Source: Axinella damicornis
Taxonomy: Eukaryota > Porifera > Demospongiae > Axinellida > Axinellidae
NCBI GenBank assembly: GCA_963931865.1
Contig: OZ007505.1
Span: forward strand, 17,062,294-17,126,293
Length of the DNA: 64,000 bases
Reading direction: 5' to 3'
The notes beneath the pieces were generated by a model that did no database searches, had not been told where the DNA came from, and saw nothing but the letters and a program-made list of their open reading frames with translations. Made by a program: the position numbers and the translations under genes. This document shows, piece after piece, positions 23,854 to 35,800 of this stretch (position 1 is its first letter; every line of letters starts with the position of its first letter).

Positions 23854-26800
23854 TTGTCTGTGTCTGTATGTGTGCAATGCATGTATTTGTATGTGCATGT
23901 TGTGAGTAAGTGTGTGCTGTGTGTGTGTGTGCACGCATGTGTGTATGCGCACATGTGGGTAGAGAGGCATAAATGACATGCAATGGGTGCTACTCACACA
24001 GGATGTCGTCTTCCTCTTCCTCCCTCTCCTTCTGGTCAGGGGAGAGAGGACGCAGGGTCTCCGCCCACCACTCCTCACTCAGTCGTTGTCGCTGGACATG
24101 TGCGCACCAGCGTGAGGCGTACCGCGCTGTTACATCACACACCGTCCTGTCTACAGAAGCAGGAGTGAGAGATGGTGGATGGATTGAATCTGGTGGACAT
24201 TGGAAGCAGGTGTACACAGCTCAGTAAGTCCTATTCTCAGTCATCTCCCAGAAGAGCCTGTTTGGGTTCACTGTATTCCCACAACGTACATCTTCACTGA
24301 ACTTAAATGAACTAGCTGCTCTTCCCCAGCAGAAAGGTACGTGGTATCATGTCATGAGTATATAGCCTCGTTTCTCTTGTCTCTCGTCTCCTTCCCAACT
24401 AGTCCATCCTTTCATGTTTGAGAACAGTTTGGGAATAAGGCCATCTCTTCCCTAGTTCCCCTCCTTGGAGGAAAGGAAATCTAGCTACAAGTAAAAGCAC
24501 ATACCATTCTCAATTCCAATGATGTAATGCAGTGGTCGGGAGGAGTGCTTCTCACAGAGCTGCGGCTGTCCAATGGAGCAAGAAGGAAGATGGACACTTC
24601 TCCACTGCCTCCTGGATGGTACAAACACCTCCACCCAGCTGGTAGCTTCACCTGTACAAGAGGAACTCCTTAATTCCATGAATGTATCCTGCTTTAATTG
24701 TTAAGCAAAACATCTTCATGGTCTAGGTCCGTAACCATGGAAACTGATACGGTATTTTGGGTGTACACTGATAAAGTCTGGATTCCAAGTGATTGTATAG
24801 TTCACCAAGCTAAACACAAATGAGCTACCTGCACAAACATAGCATGCCATGGAGAATAATTATGCTATTCCAACACCAATGTATACACACATTACTAGTT
24901 ACCAAATTTTGCTGTAGTGGGTGGGACCTACTACCTCAAGTGGGTGTGACATTGACAATTTTAAGCTTAGTGAAAAAACTTACAGTACATCTCTCCACAC
25001 TTGGGTGTCAATTCCTCGGCTTCTAAACTGTCTTTATCCGGGCCAGAGTGTTCTCCACTAGCACTTCTGGGGCCTTCAGCCTCGCACGAGCTACTCTTAT
25101 CTACTGCAAGTCTGAGCTTCTTTGCAAGAGGAGGCGATGACGTACGCCTGTTCCCCCTCGGAAACTTTCCTTGAGACCTCCTCTTCTTCCCCTTGTGCTT
25201 GGCACCAACATCGTCACTGCCATTATCATCATCATCGTCATCAATGCATGCATCCTTCCCTCCAAACTCAACCTTTGAACTCCGTGTGTTTCGTCTCAGA
25301 GGCACGTAATCACTATCACTGTCCCTGTCACTTTCCCCACCACTTGAGTCAACATCCTCTTTCAATGTTTCTGACTGCAAGTTTGAAGTTTCAAGGTCAC
25401 AGGCAGCCTTCTTGAAGTAAGGAGAATCCTTACATTCTGTTGAGGGAATGTGAGCTCTTGACTTTCCCTTTCGACGAGATTGTTTCCCTTTGCTTCTTTG
25501 AGGTTCTGACTTGCATGGGTCATCGTCCGCCTGACAGTGACTGGAATCTGCTTCAGCTGATGACAGCCTCCTACTGGTTCTTCTCTTCTTCTGACCACCA
25601 GCGATCTCCTTTGTAGCTTTTCTTTTTCGTCTGCAGTATTGGGCAGCAGGTTCATTCTCTGGAGTAGTAACGTCTGACATGGCAACAGTTCCCTGTGCTC
25701 CATGTCCTCCTTTGCCAGCCTTTCCATTGCTGCCCTCAGGAGACTCGACCGCACGGAACCCTTGAGTGATCTGGGAATCATCTGGTGTTCCAACTTCCTG
25801 TCCAGCACCATCACTTCCTCGAGACGTTCTCCTTCTACCTTTACTACCCGATGCAGATGAATCTTGAGAAGACTTCCTACCACTGTGGACAGGAGCCTTC
25901 TTGAAAGGGATGGGGTCTAACACCAGTACAAGTCTAGCTCTGAGACTCAGCACTCTCATTAGAGCAACCAGTAGCTGGACAGCAGTCAGGGATTGAAATT
26001 CTGAATCAGGGTGTGATGATCCGACATCTTTGGAAAGCTGGACGGCTCTTGCCAAAAACCACTTGAGAAGCTTCAGCAATGACTCCTGGTTATAGTGGTC
26101 AGTTTTGCTATAGAGATGCTCCCTTGGAAGCAGGGAAAGAAGGATGGACTGCAGAAGGTGGTCGTCACACTGGTTGCTAAGCTTCAGGCCGTGGGATACC
26201 AGGCAGAGAAGGTGCACCTTATGCAAGTTGCACCGCAGTTCCTTGTTAAAGGCTGCCATCATCTTCTCAAAGAAGTGCTGTTTTGATTTCCTGAAGGAGA
26301 ATGTTCAAATAGATCAGATGCTACTGTGGAAACGTAAGACAAAGGCACAGAATTAATGCTGAATCCGCTACCTCTTTCCTTTGCTCAGAGAAGCGGCACC
26401 CTGCATCACAATCTCCAGCGATGCAGATGAAGCCGAGGTACCAGGCTTCTCTTCACCATCCTGATGAACTGGACCAGAATCTTGGAGGAATACATGAAAT
26501 GATGATGTGCAGTCCATTATTCAAGCAAGTAATTGTCTCACAAGCCTTATCAACAGCACGGATTGCTTAGTCTTGCAAGTGTATGATCAGGAGTGCATTA
26601 TGCGCTCCTGGTAAGATAGGAGAGGGTCTGGTGAACCAAACAGTGAATCTATTTCATACTATTAGCTAAAGTGTAGTTGCATTCTAATGACATCTTGGTC
26701 CTTACTGCAGGAGAGGGCGCGTATATTATGACGTTCCACTAGGACACGGTTTGACATGCTCTATTCGCCTGACCATATCTCCTGTTTTTGTAGACAGAGG

Positions 26801-27683
26801 GTAGCTCACGAGACTAAGATTACTTCAGTACTTGAATACTTGGGACCTGGCTCTAGATCGTTCATACTAATTGTAATAAGAACTGCATATTAAGCATACC
26901 TTAAGTGCACGTAAACGAACATGACGAAAACGATCTTGAGTGGCAACAAATGAACATTGTAACATACAGCTATATAGCTACTTGCATTGCTGGCAGGGTT
27001 TCATTTGAGGGGGGTGCCATTCGTCCCCATTAAATATTTGGTGCCCCCTCTTAGATTTACGGCGATGATGTCATGTGCATATAAGGTTTAGATTCGGGGT
27101 TTGTTGCTGGACAACGTTTTGTCACAGTAGAGCCTGAGAACAAAGCCAGACCCTGTTCCACACGGAGGGAAGGGGTCTGGAAGCAGGCCATGTATATAGG
27201 GTGGATCGTCAATCAGGAATTTAATCCAATCATGATGTTGATTCTTCAGGAGCATGTGACTGAATACTTAGTCTCGGTACCAGACCCTAGCTCGTGTGTG
27301 CGAGCTAGGGTCTGGTACCGAGACTACTGAATACTGTGCTGTAATTGGCACACAGTCTCCATGGTGTGGGTGGCTAGGTCCTTACTTCTTTTGGTGCAGA
27401 AAGGGGTCTGGACATACTTATACCAGACTAGTACAGTAGACAAACTCGTCAGAAGGACATTACAAGGCTCTGCAATATCAGAAGGGGGCAGGTCGCCAAC
27501 TAGCTTAGGCCACTCCCACCGTCGTTATTACGTCACCATACACATATCTGCTCTAGCTTCGTTCCCAGGCAGCCTAGGAACGATACTAATATCTGCTCGC
27601 TACCGATTTATATCTGGCTTACCTACAAGGGGCTCTACATCCTCCCAGTCTACCTCGCTTTCACTGCTGACACTCTCCGACAT
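19531..27683 (-). CDS. XPC: DNA damage recognition protein XPC (Rad4 family), 15 exons
   Basis: Exons 5' to 3': 27623-27683, 26372-26480, 24984-26290, 24505-24651, 23998-24150, 23656-23713, 23545-23579, 23405-23481, 23126-23170, 22871-22915, 22179-22244, 21015-21096, 20549-20642, 20097-20190, 19531-19623. All phases agree, giving 821 aa (human XPC is 940). XPC senses helix distortions and starts global-genome nucleotide excision repair in the nucleus. An acidic start ([11 protein letters not shown]) leads into the transglutaminase-like fold ([29 protein letters not shown]). That fold is split by a roughly 280-residue charged Ser/Lys/Glu linker and resumes in exons 4-5 ([16 protein letters not shown] [10 protein letters not shown]). 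BHD1-3 follow: [72 protein letters not shown]. The C-terminus [11 protein letters not shown] is conserved. The start is the only ATG giving the conserved acidic N-terminus; a longer N-terminus is not excluded. Confidence 0.92.
20270..20537. repeat. GGGA-rich repeat ending in a 36-base G run
   Basis: Purine-rich (ggagggagg)n sequence from about 20283 followed by an uninterrupted poly-G at 20502-20537. It lies inside the XPC intron after exon 13; the C run on the transcribed strand starts about 11 bases past the gtgagt donor at 20548. The Pro/Ser-rich open frames here are artefacts of the repeat. Confidence 0.95.
20796..20848. mobile_element. Short palindromic MITE-like hairpin (aacctcattcc family)
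   Basis: Imperfect palindrome with ends ttaacctcattcc and ggaacgaggttaa. It belongs to the dispersed hairpin family described at 48453 and 57173. Confidence 0.45.
21203..21321. mobile_element. Palindromic MITE around gagtgcaatatggc
   Basis: The left arm gagtgcaatatggcaagg and the right arm cctcgccatattgcactc flank a short centre containing cccgagccgaaggcaagg. It lies in an XPC intron. Confidence 0.55.
21730..21958. repeat. Tandem repeat ctcattccgtactgtgagctgagtc
   Basis: About nine copies of a roughly 23-25-bp unit, some shortened to agctcagtactgtgag. Intronic in XPC. Confidence 0.85.
22550..22700. repeat. Tandem ~50-bp repeat in an XPC intron
   Basis: Three copies of gaagattactgggtggagag followed by tatgggagaactagaaatcac; the last copy diverges. 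Confidence 0.8.
23307..23351. repeat. Perfect short palindrome with CRE-like cores
   Basis: The sequence gatgacatcatcgtcattg followed by its inverted copy makes a hairpin of about 20 bp per arm with almost no loop. TGACATCA-type sites occur in each arm. Intronic in XPC. Confidence 0.7.
23797..23850. repeat. (GT)n microsatellite
   Basis: About 26 GT units inside an XPC intron, followed by interrupted GT-rich sequence to about 23950. Confidence 0.95.
27269..27328. mobile_element. Short palindromic hairpin (agtctcggtaccagaccc)
   Basis: Perfect inverted repeat agtctcggtaccagacccta / tagggtctggtaccgagact with a tiny loop, upstream of the XPC coding exons. Confidence 0.75.
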
Positions 27684-27763
27684 AGTCGTCCGCAGTCCAA
27701 TTAATTTCAACCACGTGGCTTGACGCATGCGCATCAGCTGGATGACCCATTAACTTGATTGCT
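27684..27763 (-). promoter_or_regulatory. 81-bp TMEM161-XPC intergenic spacer
   Basis: Only about 80 bases separate the TMEM161 stop from the XPC start codon on the same strand. The spacer includes a CACGTG E-box and a cgcatgcgc palindrome, possible promoter elements for XPC. No AATAAA signal is seen before the XPC ATG, so the TMEM161 transcript probably overlaps the XPC gene, or the two are co-transcribed. Confidence 0.4.
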
Positions 27764-29149
27764 CTAAAAATATGCACTGATTACAGAGCCCAAGCCTGTG
27801 GAAATGAACTCAGTGAAACAAACCCACCAGCAGAAGAAAGAGATGCAGCCATGAAACATAGAAATGCCAAAACCAGAAAACTTCAGCATGTTGCCAGCGT
27901 CTTCATCTTCAGTTGGCTTGTAGCCCGAGTAGGGACGATCCAATGACGTATACAGCAGAATACTCAGTGACAACAGGATCAATACAGGTGCCATGTACTG
28001 CACTGCCACACCACTGTAGAATGAAAAGATGTTGGATACCTTCTTGCGAAGGTTAGATATGGTTATTCTCCCTTGTTCCTTCTTCAAATTCTCAACTCTC
28101 GAACGTCCCATATTCAGGTAGTTCTGGAGGTAAACTCGATATAGGATCAGCTTTAACAAGCAGACAAACATTAAGGTACCAAATCGGAAGCTCTCATATG
28201 ATATTTCCCGACCTAAGAAGTGAACAGTGTCCGTTTCAGCAATAATGTCCTTGCTTACTGGCCTAATCCAAAGTACCAGGGAGATTACCGGAGAAATGTA
28301 GCTTAAGTGGAATACCATTTTCACAAAGACGTTGCTAGTTGAGCGGAGAGCATCAAAGTGCATTTCTGCAAACCTAAAACCAGGGAAGATAAAGGTGGCT
28401 CCTAGCAAACTACCAAGTACGGCTAACCCTATTTCAAAAGCCCACATAGGAAGCAATCTAAATTCCTTGGGATCTTGAATGTACGTTTCAAGCACTTTAG
28501 CGAAACACTTGTTAATGTCCCTATAGCTCTTTTCCAGCCTGAATTCTAATATTCCTTCATCAATTATCAGCACCCCAAGGGCACACACAAAGAACATCAT
28601 TGTGAAGACAATACCAATCGATCGCTCATGTGCCAACTCCTCACTGAAATAGACCCTTGTCAAGGAACTGAGGACTTTGATGGTGTAACAAAGGAGTAAA
28701 ATCATCCATACGCAGCTCAGGTTATATTCGGAAAACAGTGCAGAAGGATTTAGATAGTAATACAAGTTGGTGATCGCAAATACGGCAACTGCTGCACACG
28801 CCAGGTCCATCATCAACTGGAATTCTTCTGAATAGCGAATCAGGATCAAATCCAGGGTTCTAATTGGAGCTGACTCAAGCTTGATATTTGCAGACTTTGG
28901 TATTGCAAGGCTGTCATCGAGTTGGGTATACTCTTTTGAGACCACACGCGAGTTTGCAAGCTTCTTCTTGCTCCTGTTGGTCGAGGCAGCAGCCGCTACG
29001 TGTGGTCTGAGTGCATCGTCAGGTGGAGGGAGGAAACGTGTCAGCCCAGCCGTAGCTAACCATCGCCCAAAGGAGTAGTACGGGGAGAGCTTGTGGAGGA
29101 CGCTTGCCACTATCATTGTGACAACAAGTTGGATCCCAAACACACCCAT
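27764..29149 (-). CDS. TMEM161: Transmembrane protein 161 (TMEM161A/B family)
   Basis: Intronless, 461 aa from the ATG at 29149. The frame stays open 64 codons further upstream, but the protein starting MGVFGIQLVVTM lines up with the family's conserved N-terminus, so 29149 is preferred. Family landmarks in order: QLVVTMIVASVLHK, YYSFGRWL, a polar loop with a Lys/Ser cluster (about 50-95), then several hydrophobic segments, FPGFRFAEMHFDAL, LWIRPVSKD, YLQNYLNMGRSRVENLKKE and a final double segment (SFFCWWVCF). The vertebrate proteins have about 480-490 residues and 8 or so membrane spans. TMEM161B has been linked to heart rhythm in vertebrates, but the biochemical role is unknown. Overlaps no other gene. 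Confidence 0.88.
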   Translation of the reverse strand: MGVFGIQLVVTMIVASVLHKLSPYYSFGRWLATAGLTRFLPPPDDALRPHVAAAASTNRSKKKLANSRVVSKEYTQLDDSLAIPKSANIKLESAPIRTLDLILIRYSEEFQLMMDLACAAVAVFAITNLYYYLNPSALFSEYNLSCVWMILLLCYTIKVLSSLTRVYFSEELAHERSIGIVFTMMFFVCALGVLIIDEGILEFRLEKSYRDINKCFAKVLETYIQDPKEFRLLPMWAFEIGLAVLGSLLGATFIFPGFRFAEMHFDALRSTSNVFVKMVFHLSYISPVISLVLWIRPVSKDIIAETDTVHFLGREISYESFRFGTLMFVCLLKLILYRVYLQNYLNMGRSRVENLKKEQGRITISNLRKKVSNIFSFYSGVAVQYMAPVLILLSLSILLYTSLDRPYSGYKPTEDEDAGNMLKFSGFGISMFHGCISFFCWWVCFTEFISTGLGSVISAYF

Positions 29150-29395
29150 GCCTGTACGTCCCAGAGCAAACGACCAACTTCTATCCCAGAGCACGTGGGA
29201 TACTCTAATTAGCGCCCAGAACTGTATCCTAGCAATTAAATTCGTTGATAAACAAACCTGGTTCGACATCGTCAAAAGAGACAGGAAAGGAAAATGAGTG
29301 GGGTAATGTTTATCTAACATTCTGTAATTTGTCAGTCTCATTCAAAGTCCACCTTGCTAAACTGACCCTGGCATGCATGTTTGGATAATACATGA

Positions 29396-29503
29396 CACTA
29401 GTCTCAGAACCAGACCCTTTGCATGGTCGGGAGGAAACCTCCTCCCCGAAGGGTCTGGTTCCGACCTCCTCTCCGTGCAAAGGGTCTGGTTCCAAGACTA
29501 GCA
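29396..29503. mobile_element. Palindromic hairpin (agtctcagaaccagaccctt)
   Basis: Left agtctcagaaccagacccttt and right aaagggtctggttccaagact arms, with internal repeated aagggtctggttcc. About 350 bases upstream of the TMEM161 start. Confidence 0.6.
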
Positions 29504-29689
29504 TGATGACATGATCTGGTGCTTATGCTGTGTACACCTCGCCCTCCAACTGCAGGTTCCAGCTGCAGGTGACTCAAAGACACAGTTTGCAGACACTCAT
29601 TCCATTGGTATTTATTACATACTCATGCGCAATTAAGTTGTGCCATCCCTACACACACACACAACACACTCGTGCATGTACGCATACAC

Positions 29690-29700
29690 ATGTATGAACA

Positions 29701-29733
<33 letters not shown>
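29690..29733. repeat. (CA)n microsatellite
   Basis: About 17 CA units with interruptions on the left. Confidence 0.9.
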
Positions 29734-29734
<1 letters not shown>

Positions 29735-30011
29735 ATCACTGTTTCAGATATTCATGCTCCTAATCCTGGCAACCCAGTGTTCACATGTGACAAGCAATCC
29801 AGTGCAGATACACCAACATTAGTCACTATCCCAAGTGAGCAAAGAATCCATGTGTGGTGTCATGGCAACCTCACACTATTGTGGCTGATAGATGTTATTC
29901 CGAGATTCTCTATACTGATAATTATTACTTACCACCCCCACTCCCAGGCCTTCCTGTGTCACTTGTAACACATTACTAGTATCTGTTATCTTGGCAGCAC
30001 CATCCAGTTAC

Positions 30012-30130
30012 AAGATACAGTGGAACCCCTCCTAAAGGCCACCCCTCAATTAAGGACACCCCCTAATCAGGACGCAATTTATAGGTGCTCAAGGGTGTTG
30101 GTATTATAATTAGAGGTGTTCCACTGTATG
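30012..30130. mobile_element. MITE with atacagtggaac ends
   Basis: Starts with atacagtggaacccctcc and ends with aggtgttccactgtat, about 118 bp. Internal sequence ggacaccccctaatcaggac is typical of the cagtggaacc-type MITEs common in invertebrates. Confidence 0.65.
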
Positions 30131-31599
30131 ATCAACATTCCAGTGTGTTACCTAGGCAACAGAATATATACATGCCAATGAACAGCTGGTGTAAGATACA
30201 GAGATGCAATGCAACAAAGGTGATAGTAACAGGAGTGTGGATGAAAGTTGGTAACAGTGGCGTAGGAAGATGTTTTGTGATGGAGGGGGGGGGGGGGGGG
30301 GGGGTCACGAAGTGGCAGAATGCAAAGAGAGGTCACGAAGTGGCAGAATTTTTGGGACCTCTTTTTCTACCATAAGAAAACCCATGCAACTCTCCTAGGC
30401 TAGCATCTCACTACATTTGTACATGCACTTACATCATGTATATAGTACTCTCGATGGCCGTGGTGGCTGCTTCGGGTTGGGGCCTCGCCCTTGGCTGGTA
30501 TGATATACCCACTATAAATCTTACTGCGAAATAAAACACTTAGCTACCGCGAACTGAGCAGGTTTGCTGGCCAAAGAATGTATCGATCCGTCTCTGCGCC
30601 ATCATCAGCCACTGCATCCTTCCACAGTTCTCTCTGAAACTCGCATCTTGATCGGGGTCAGGTGGAGGGGTATGTTGCAATGGCATGCGTGTGCGTGCAC
30701 CCGTATGAGGGCACGGCCTTATTTTCAACAGTGGAAATTTGACGGGGGCGCCAGCCCCCGTTGCCCCCGTGGTTCCTACACCACTGGGTAAACAATGTTA
30801 GATGATACTTGCAAGCTGGCTAGCAAACTTGGAAGATATGCAAAGCATACTATGTGGGTTATGAGTTGGAATGGCCTCAGGAAAAAGGTCGTACATAATC
30901 CACTTGTGTAATGATAATGTCCTATGATGCCCATTTCTTGTTTTGGTTCCATAGAAACCCAGGAACCGCTCAATAAACGCCAACACCCTATGTACGTCAC
31001 AACAACCAACACATACGGGTGAGCCAAATGTCACAAATGTACTAGTACTTGTAAAGAAGGCTCTTCCATCACAATTTGTGTACTGTTCTTGTGCAGAGCA
31101 CTGCAGCCTACGGTGGAGACAACACCCACCAGTTTCCATGGAAAGTCGCAAAGATTTTCCGAGGTATATATGGAGATGTACTTTGTAAACTGCAAAATCT
31201 TGCCTCAGCCCCATGCCCTCTCCCACCCTGCTTCCTTGAGCGTACTTGACCTTTGAACCGAGCTGGCTTAATAACCTTCACTTGGTTCAGTGGCCAAATA
31301 TGTGGTTCAGAAAGCAGAGTGGGACTGGGGACAAGGCAACAAAAATATGCCTAGCACTATTGATACACTAGCCTCATTCCCAAGTCACGTGGCCTGGGAA
31401 TGAGACTACATGTAGTCCAGTCCAACAAGAGAAGTGCAAATGCAGTGCTGCTAGGTCAATGAGAGTGTGGTAAATGAGCACACCATGATATCTTGGCTCA
31501 GTTGCTGATATAATTTGTCACACTGGGTTTGAGGCTACACTCGACTATGCCTTGCTAGTTATTGCCAAATTGTTCCAAACATAAAGTGTGCTTCCTGCA

Positions 31600-32000
31600 T
31601 GGAATTTTGAGTTACCAAACACTCTGCCTCTCCCAACTATTTCACAGCATTTGGGTATACCAACTGAACCTAACACTTCTTTCCTGGCTATTTCACAGCA
31701 GTTGCGTACCCATTGAACCTAAAGCTCCTTTGCTGACCATATGCATTTCATAGCATTTGGGTCCTTTCCAGACTATGCACAGTATTTGGGTATACACACT
31801 AACGCTCCTCTCCCGACTATGTCACAGCATTTAAGTATATCAGTGAACCTAACACTGCTCTCCCGCTATTTTATAGCGCTTGGGTACCATGGCCAGTCGA
31901 ACCTATAACACTTGGGTACCAGTTGAACCTATAGCACTTGGGTACCAGTTGAACCTAGCTAACAAACACTGCTCTCCCAACTGTTTCACAGCATTTGGGC
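31600..32000. repeat. Degenerate satellite around cacagcatttgggta
   Basis: About eight irregular copies of cacagcatttgggtaccagt followed by tgaacctaacactcctctcc, 50-65 bp apart. Confidence 0.7.
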
Positions 32001-32800
32001 CAGTCTGGAATGTACCGAAACCACTCACTCAACACGGCCATGGACCACAGCAAAGCATGACACCCGACAACACTCACTGGCCCATCACTTCATTTCAAAT
32101 TGACTGGAGCTGCTATTATTATATTGTATGCTGCATGCCACGTTAGTTGCCGAAGACCACATACATATACATAGGTGAAAACATTATATAGCAAGGCGAA
32201 CGTTTTATCTTTGCAAATTAAGTGTCATGACAACTTTAATATCAATCTTATACTAGGGCCGCCAAAGGAGGCTCATAAGCTCCTGATATTACATTGCGTT
32301 ATCCAACAGCGATGTTTGTGGCTATATTTGAATTTATTTGACAGCAGGCTGAGCTGCTATATATTTTGTAGGGAACTCCATCATGAACAGCAAGCTGGAG
32401 GACATATAAAGGACTTGTACAACCTCTTATGACGATCAAAGATTTTTCTAAAATTAATGCTGCAGGGATTCATGGGCAGAGAGAGTTCACATGCACACCA
32501 TCAAACCTTATTAAAAATTCCTTATTCTCACCAAGGACATAAACTATAATTATGGTTTAGTTTTTGCAATCTGAATAGTCCACTTGGCAGTCAAAATAGT
32601 TGAAGAGGTTGCACATAGCAAACTTGATACAATATTTCGTACTACGGCTATATATACGTAGATGGATGATTCCAAGACATACGATCAACATTCCACACAC
32701 AGTACACTATATGGACGGTACAATAAATAATTATTGAGTCAGTTTGACTCACCAAATTGATTCACACACATGTACTATTGTTCATACTCACATAGTCCGT

Positions 32801-35800
32801 TCATTCCTCGGTTTTTCCCTGCACACTTGTCTGAGAGGAGCAGGGAGAGATACCGATACCGGATGTGTCGCTAGCTCCACTGTCGTCCGCGGTAGTTCTG
32901 GGTACCACCTGTTCAGGCCCTGACTCCATGGAAGAGGTCCTTTGGAGCTTGTGTGAGGTCGTCTTGATCAAATCACCCGTGGTCATTGCCAGCAGCTCGG
33001 TTGAAGACACCGTCATGTTGTAGTCCTTCGATAGCAACTGCTTCACCTCAAAACTCATCAGAGAATCAAGACCAAGCTGATTCAAAGTGGCTTCCAAATT
33101 CAGCCGCTGTGGATTTTGCATCCCAAGAATACGACAAAGGGCAAGCTTGAAACCAGTACCACCTCCAGTAGCCTCCTTGTTGCGGTCAGCGGTTGTTTTG
33201 GAGTGAGGTTTGAGGGCTGGAATATAGCAACTGGCGACAGGAGAACTTGACCACAGGAGAGCATCGAGTGAGGAGAGGCAAGAGCGTATTGGCTGGAGCT
33301 TTGTACCAGCAACTGATTCAACCTTGGATCCCATTTTCTCGTGGAGTATACCAACATCTCCGATAGCTCCCCACTGGATTGCCAGTCCATGCAGACCCTC
33401 ACTGTGTCGTCGTTCACACACCCTCTCCATGGCAGAATTGGCAAAGGCATAGTTGGTTTGGCCGGCGTTTCCAAGGCCGGAACTGGCAGAGGAAAACATG
33501 ACAAACAACACGGAGGGGCTGACTGATAACTTGTGCATTGCTTTGTCCAGGTTGGCAGCTCCGGACGACTTTGGTTTCAGAACTGCTTCAAAACGTTTGG
33601 CATTCTGGTTCTCGAACAGGGCATCTCTGAGGACCACAGCCAGGTGGAAGACTCCCCCCAATCCATCCCCCTGGCTCATTGCTGCTTGCACAAGAGCCCG
33701 AGCTTGAGACTCAGTGGCAACATTGAGGTCTGACACCTCCACGTGGACCCCCTGGTATTTTAGGATTTCCAACTTTCTTGCTTGGTAACCAGACTTCACT
33801 CCTGATCGGCTGGTAAGGATGAGACGCCTTGCCCCCCTTAACACAAGCCATGATGCAAGCTCGAGGCCAAAGCCACCAAGACCGCCAGTGATCACATACA
33901 CTTTGTGTGGTGAGAAGGTACTAAGTGAGGGAGGAGCAACTGGTGGAGTAGCATCACTGGAGGGGGCTTCTGCAGCAGGCACCCTGTCCCCAAGTGGCAA
34001 CGGTCTGAATGAACCAACTTGGTCATTTTTGACGACATTCATTAGGAGATCCGCAGCTTTGATCTTCTGCCAAGCAGAAGTCAATTTGAAATTCTCCCAT
34101 TTGGTATTGAACAAGTAGAGGCACCTCAGTTTCTCCACACAGGATTCCAACCGGAGGCAGTTGACCATCCCAATCAGACCAGACGGATTCTCAGCATGAA
34201 GCTCAGAGATGCAGTAGATCTTGTTTGGAACACTTGAACTTCCCCTGGCAGACAGAAGCTTCTGAAGATCAGCGACCCATGAGAGGGAGGGGCATGTCTC
34301 GATGTCTTCAACATGAACGAATGCAATGTCTGCATCAGGAATGTCAGTTCCTGGGACATGATGGTATAGAAGTAGGACACACTGAGAGTCATCCTCCAAA
34401 CTACTGCAGTGCTTTCTTGCTACACAGTGGAAGTTGAGGTTTTCAACATCCTTTGAAATGCACTTCTGGGGGCTGTCGGCCTTGTTAGTGCTGTAGACTG
34501 AGAGGGATTCTTTCAGTAGCAGAAATCCACCCGGGGATATACTGCTTAGCAGGTGAGGTGTGGCCGCAGTGAGACTGGATGTTGGGCCCACGTTCTCGGC
34601 AATGAGAAGATCGTATGCCTGGGAGGATATTGCAGGAGGGAGACGTGCAGTCAATGAATCAACGGAGAACATGTTCCTGATTGTCTCCAGCTTGGTCACC
34701 TCAGCTAGTTCTGAGGGTGTAACAGAACCCACCACCACAATGTCATGCTCAATTTCAAATGTAGGGGTTGACTTTGATATTTCATTGATCTCACAAACAA
34801 GGCTCGAGCTTCTTTCCGAGCCAGAAACTTGTTTTACAACTTGAAGGATTGAGACCTTTCGGCCATGGTGTGTGTTTTCCAGCACAATGTCAACCATTGC
34901 CTTGGCATGCGTCAGACTGCTGTTACCTGCTTCGAGGATGTACTGAAAGTACGGCTGGAAGGTGTAGCTCTCGACTCGAGGCTGGAGGTTGAGAGGTTTC
35001 CTTGGGATTTGGGCAAACTTCAGCCCAGTGAGCTTCATGCCAGGGATATGATACACGTTGTCGGACATGGTCCATGGCAGGGTGGAAGCTGGTCTCTTTG
35101 TACTGCAAGGGTCAAGCTCTAGGCTCCGGAAAGAGACTGGTGTGGCATAGCTATCTTGGCGCAGAAGACCAAGGTGGAAGGGAGCATCAATGAAATTGAC
35201 CCACCAGGATGCTGAGTCCACCTGAGTTTGAATTCTGCCTGCATTGAGATCCAAGTTGGCCTCGCACAGGCTCTGAAACCGATCCCCAAGCTGGTATCCT
35301 TTGAGTGACAGCTCTTTGTAGATGTCCTGCTTGGTAAGCTTCATCTGATCAGTGTGGGAGACTGCGGGCAGAGTTGGAACATCATGTTGCTGAGAAATGA
35401 TATCTTCAGATAGCTTCGAGATCTTCCCGCTCACGAGGAGCTTCTGACATTCAGTAACCTCGAAATAGCCTGAAATCGGGCTGATCATAATATCAAGGGA
35501 TTTTGAGGCTTCTGGGCTAGTGGGACTTGTGTTGCAGAACATGTTTTTCTCATTGAACGAAACATCCGCGAATGCTACGGGAAGTGTGCCATGTGACACA
35601 CTGTGAAACTCGGCAAATGTCTTCCAAACTGTCAATAGGTGGTAGGCAGCAGGGATGGTGGGAGAGCTGTCAGCCTTGTAGTCGCTGAAAGAAATACCCT
35701 CAGAGGTTGTGTGATGTGGAGCAATTTCAGTGGTAGCAATTGCAATGGAGTTGGTTTGTTGCTGAGAATGTGTTAAGAAATCCTCTGGCTTTGGGACAAA

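Larger units (their letters stand above)
29504..32800. other. Intergenic between TMEM161 and the polyketide synthase
   Basis: No gene recognised. It holds a MITE (30012), a G run (30284-30303), a short hairpin (31369-31412, ctagcctcattccca / tgggaatgagact) and a degenerate satellite (31600-32000). An open - strand frame near 30540-30728 has some protein-like composition but no match that I recognise. Confidence 0.5.

Noticed and set aside
24967..24984. XPC exon 3 running on to its own stop
   Set aside because: A gtaagt donor at 24983 and exact phase with the next exon (WVEVF segment) show the exon ends at 24984.
27764..29341. GPI-anchor acyltransferase or other multi-span enzyme
   Set aside because: Size and hydrophobicity first suggested it, but the N-terminal QLVVTMIVAS motif and later FPGFRFAEMHFDAL match TMEM161.
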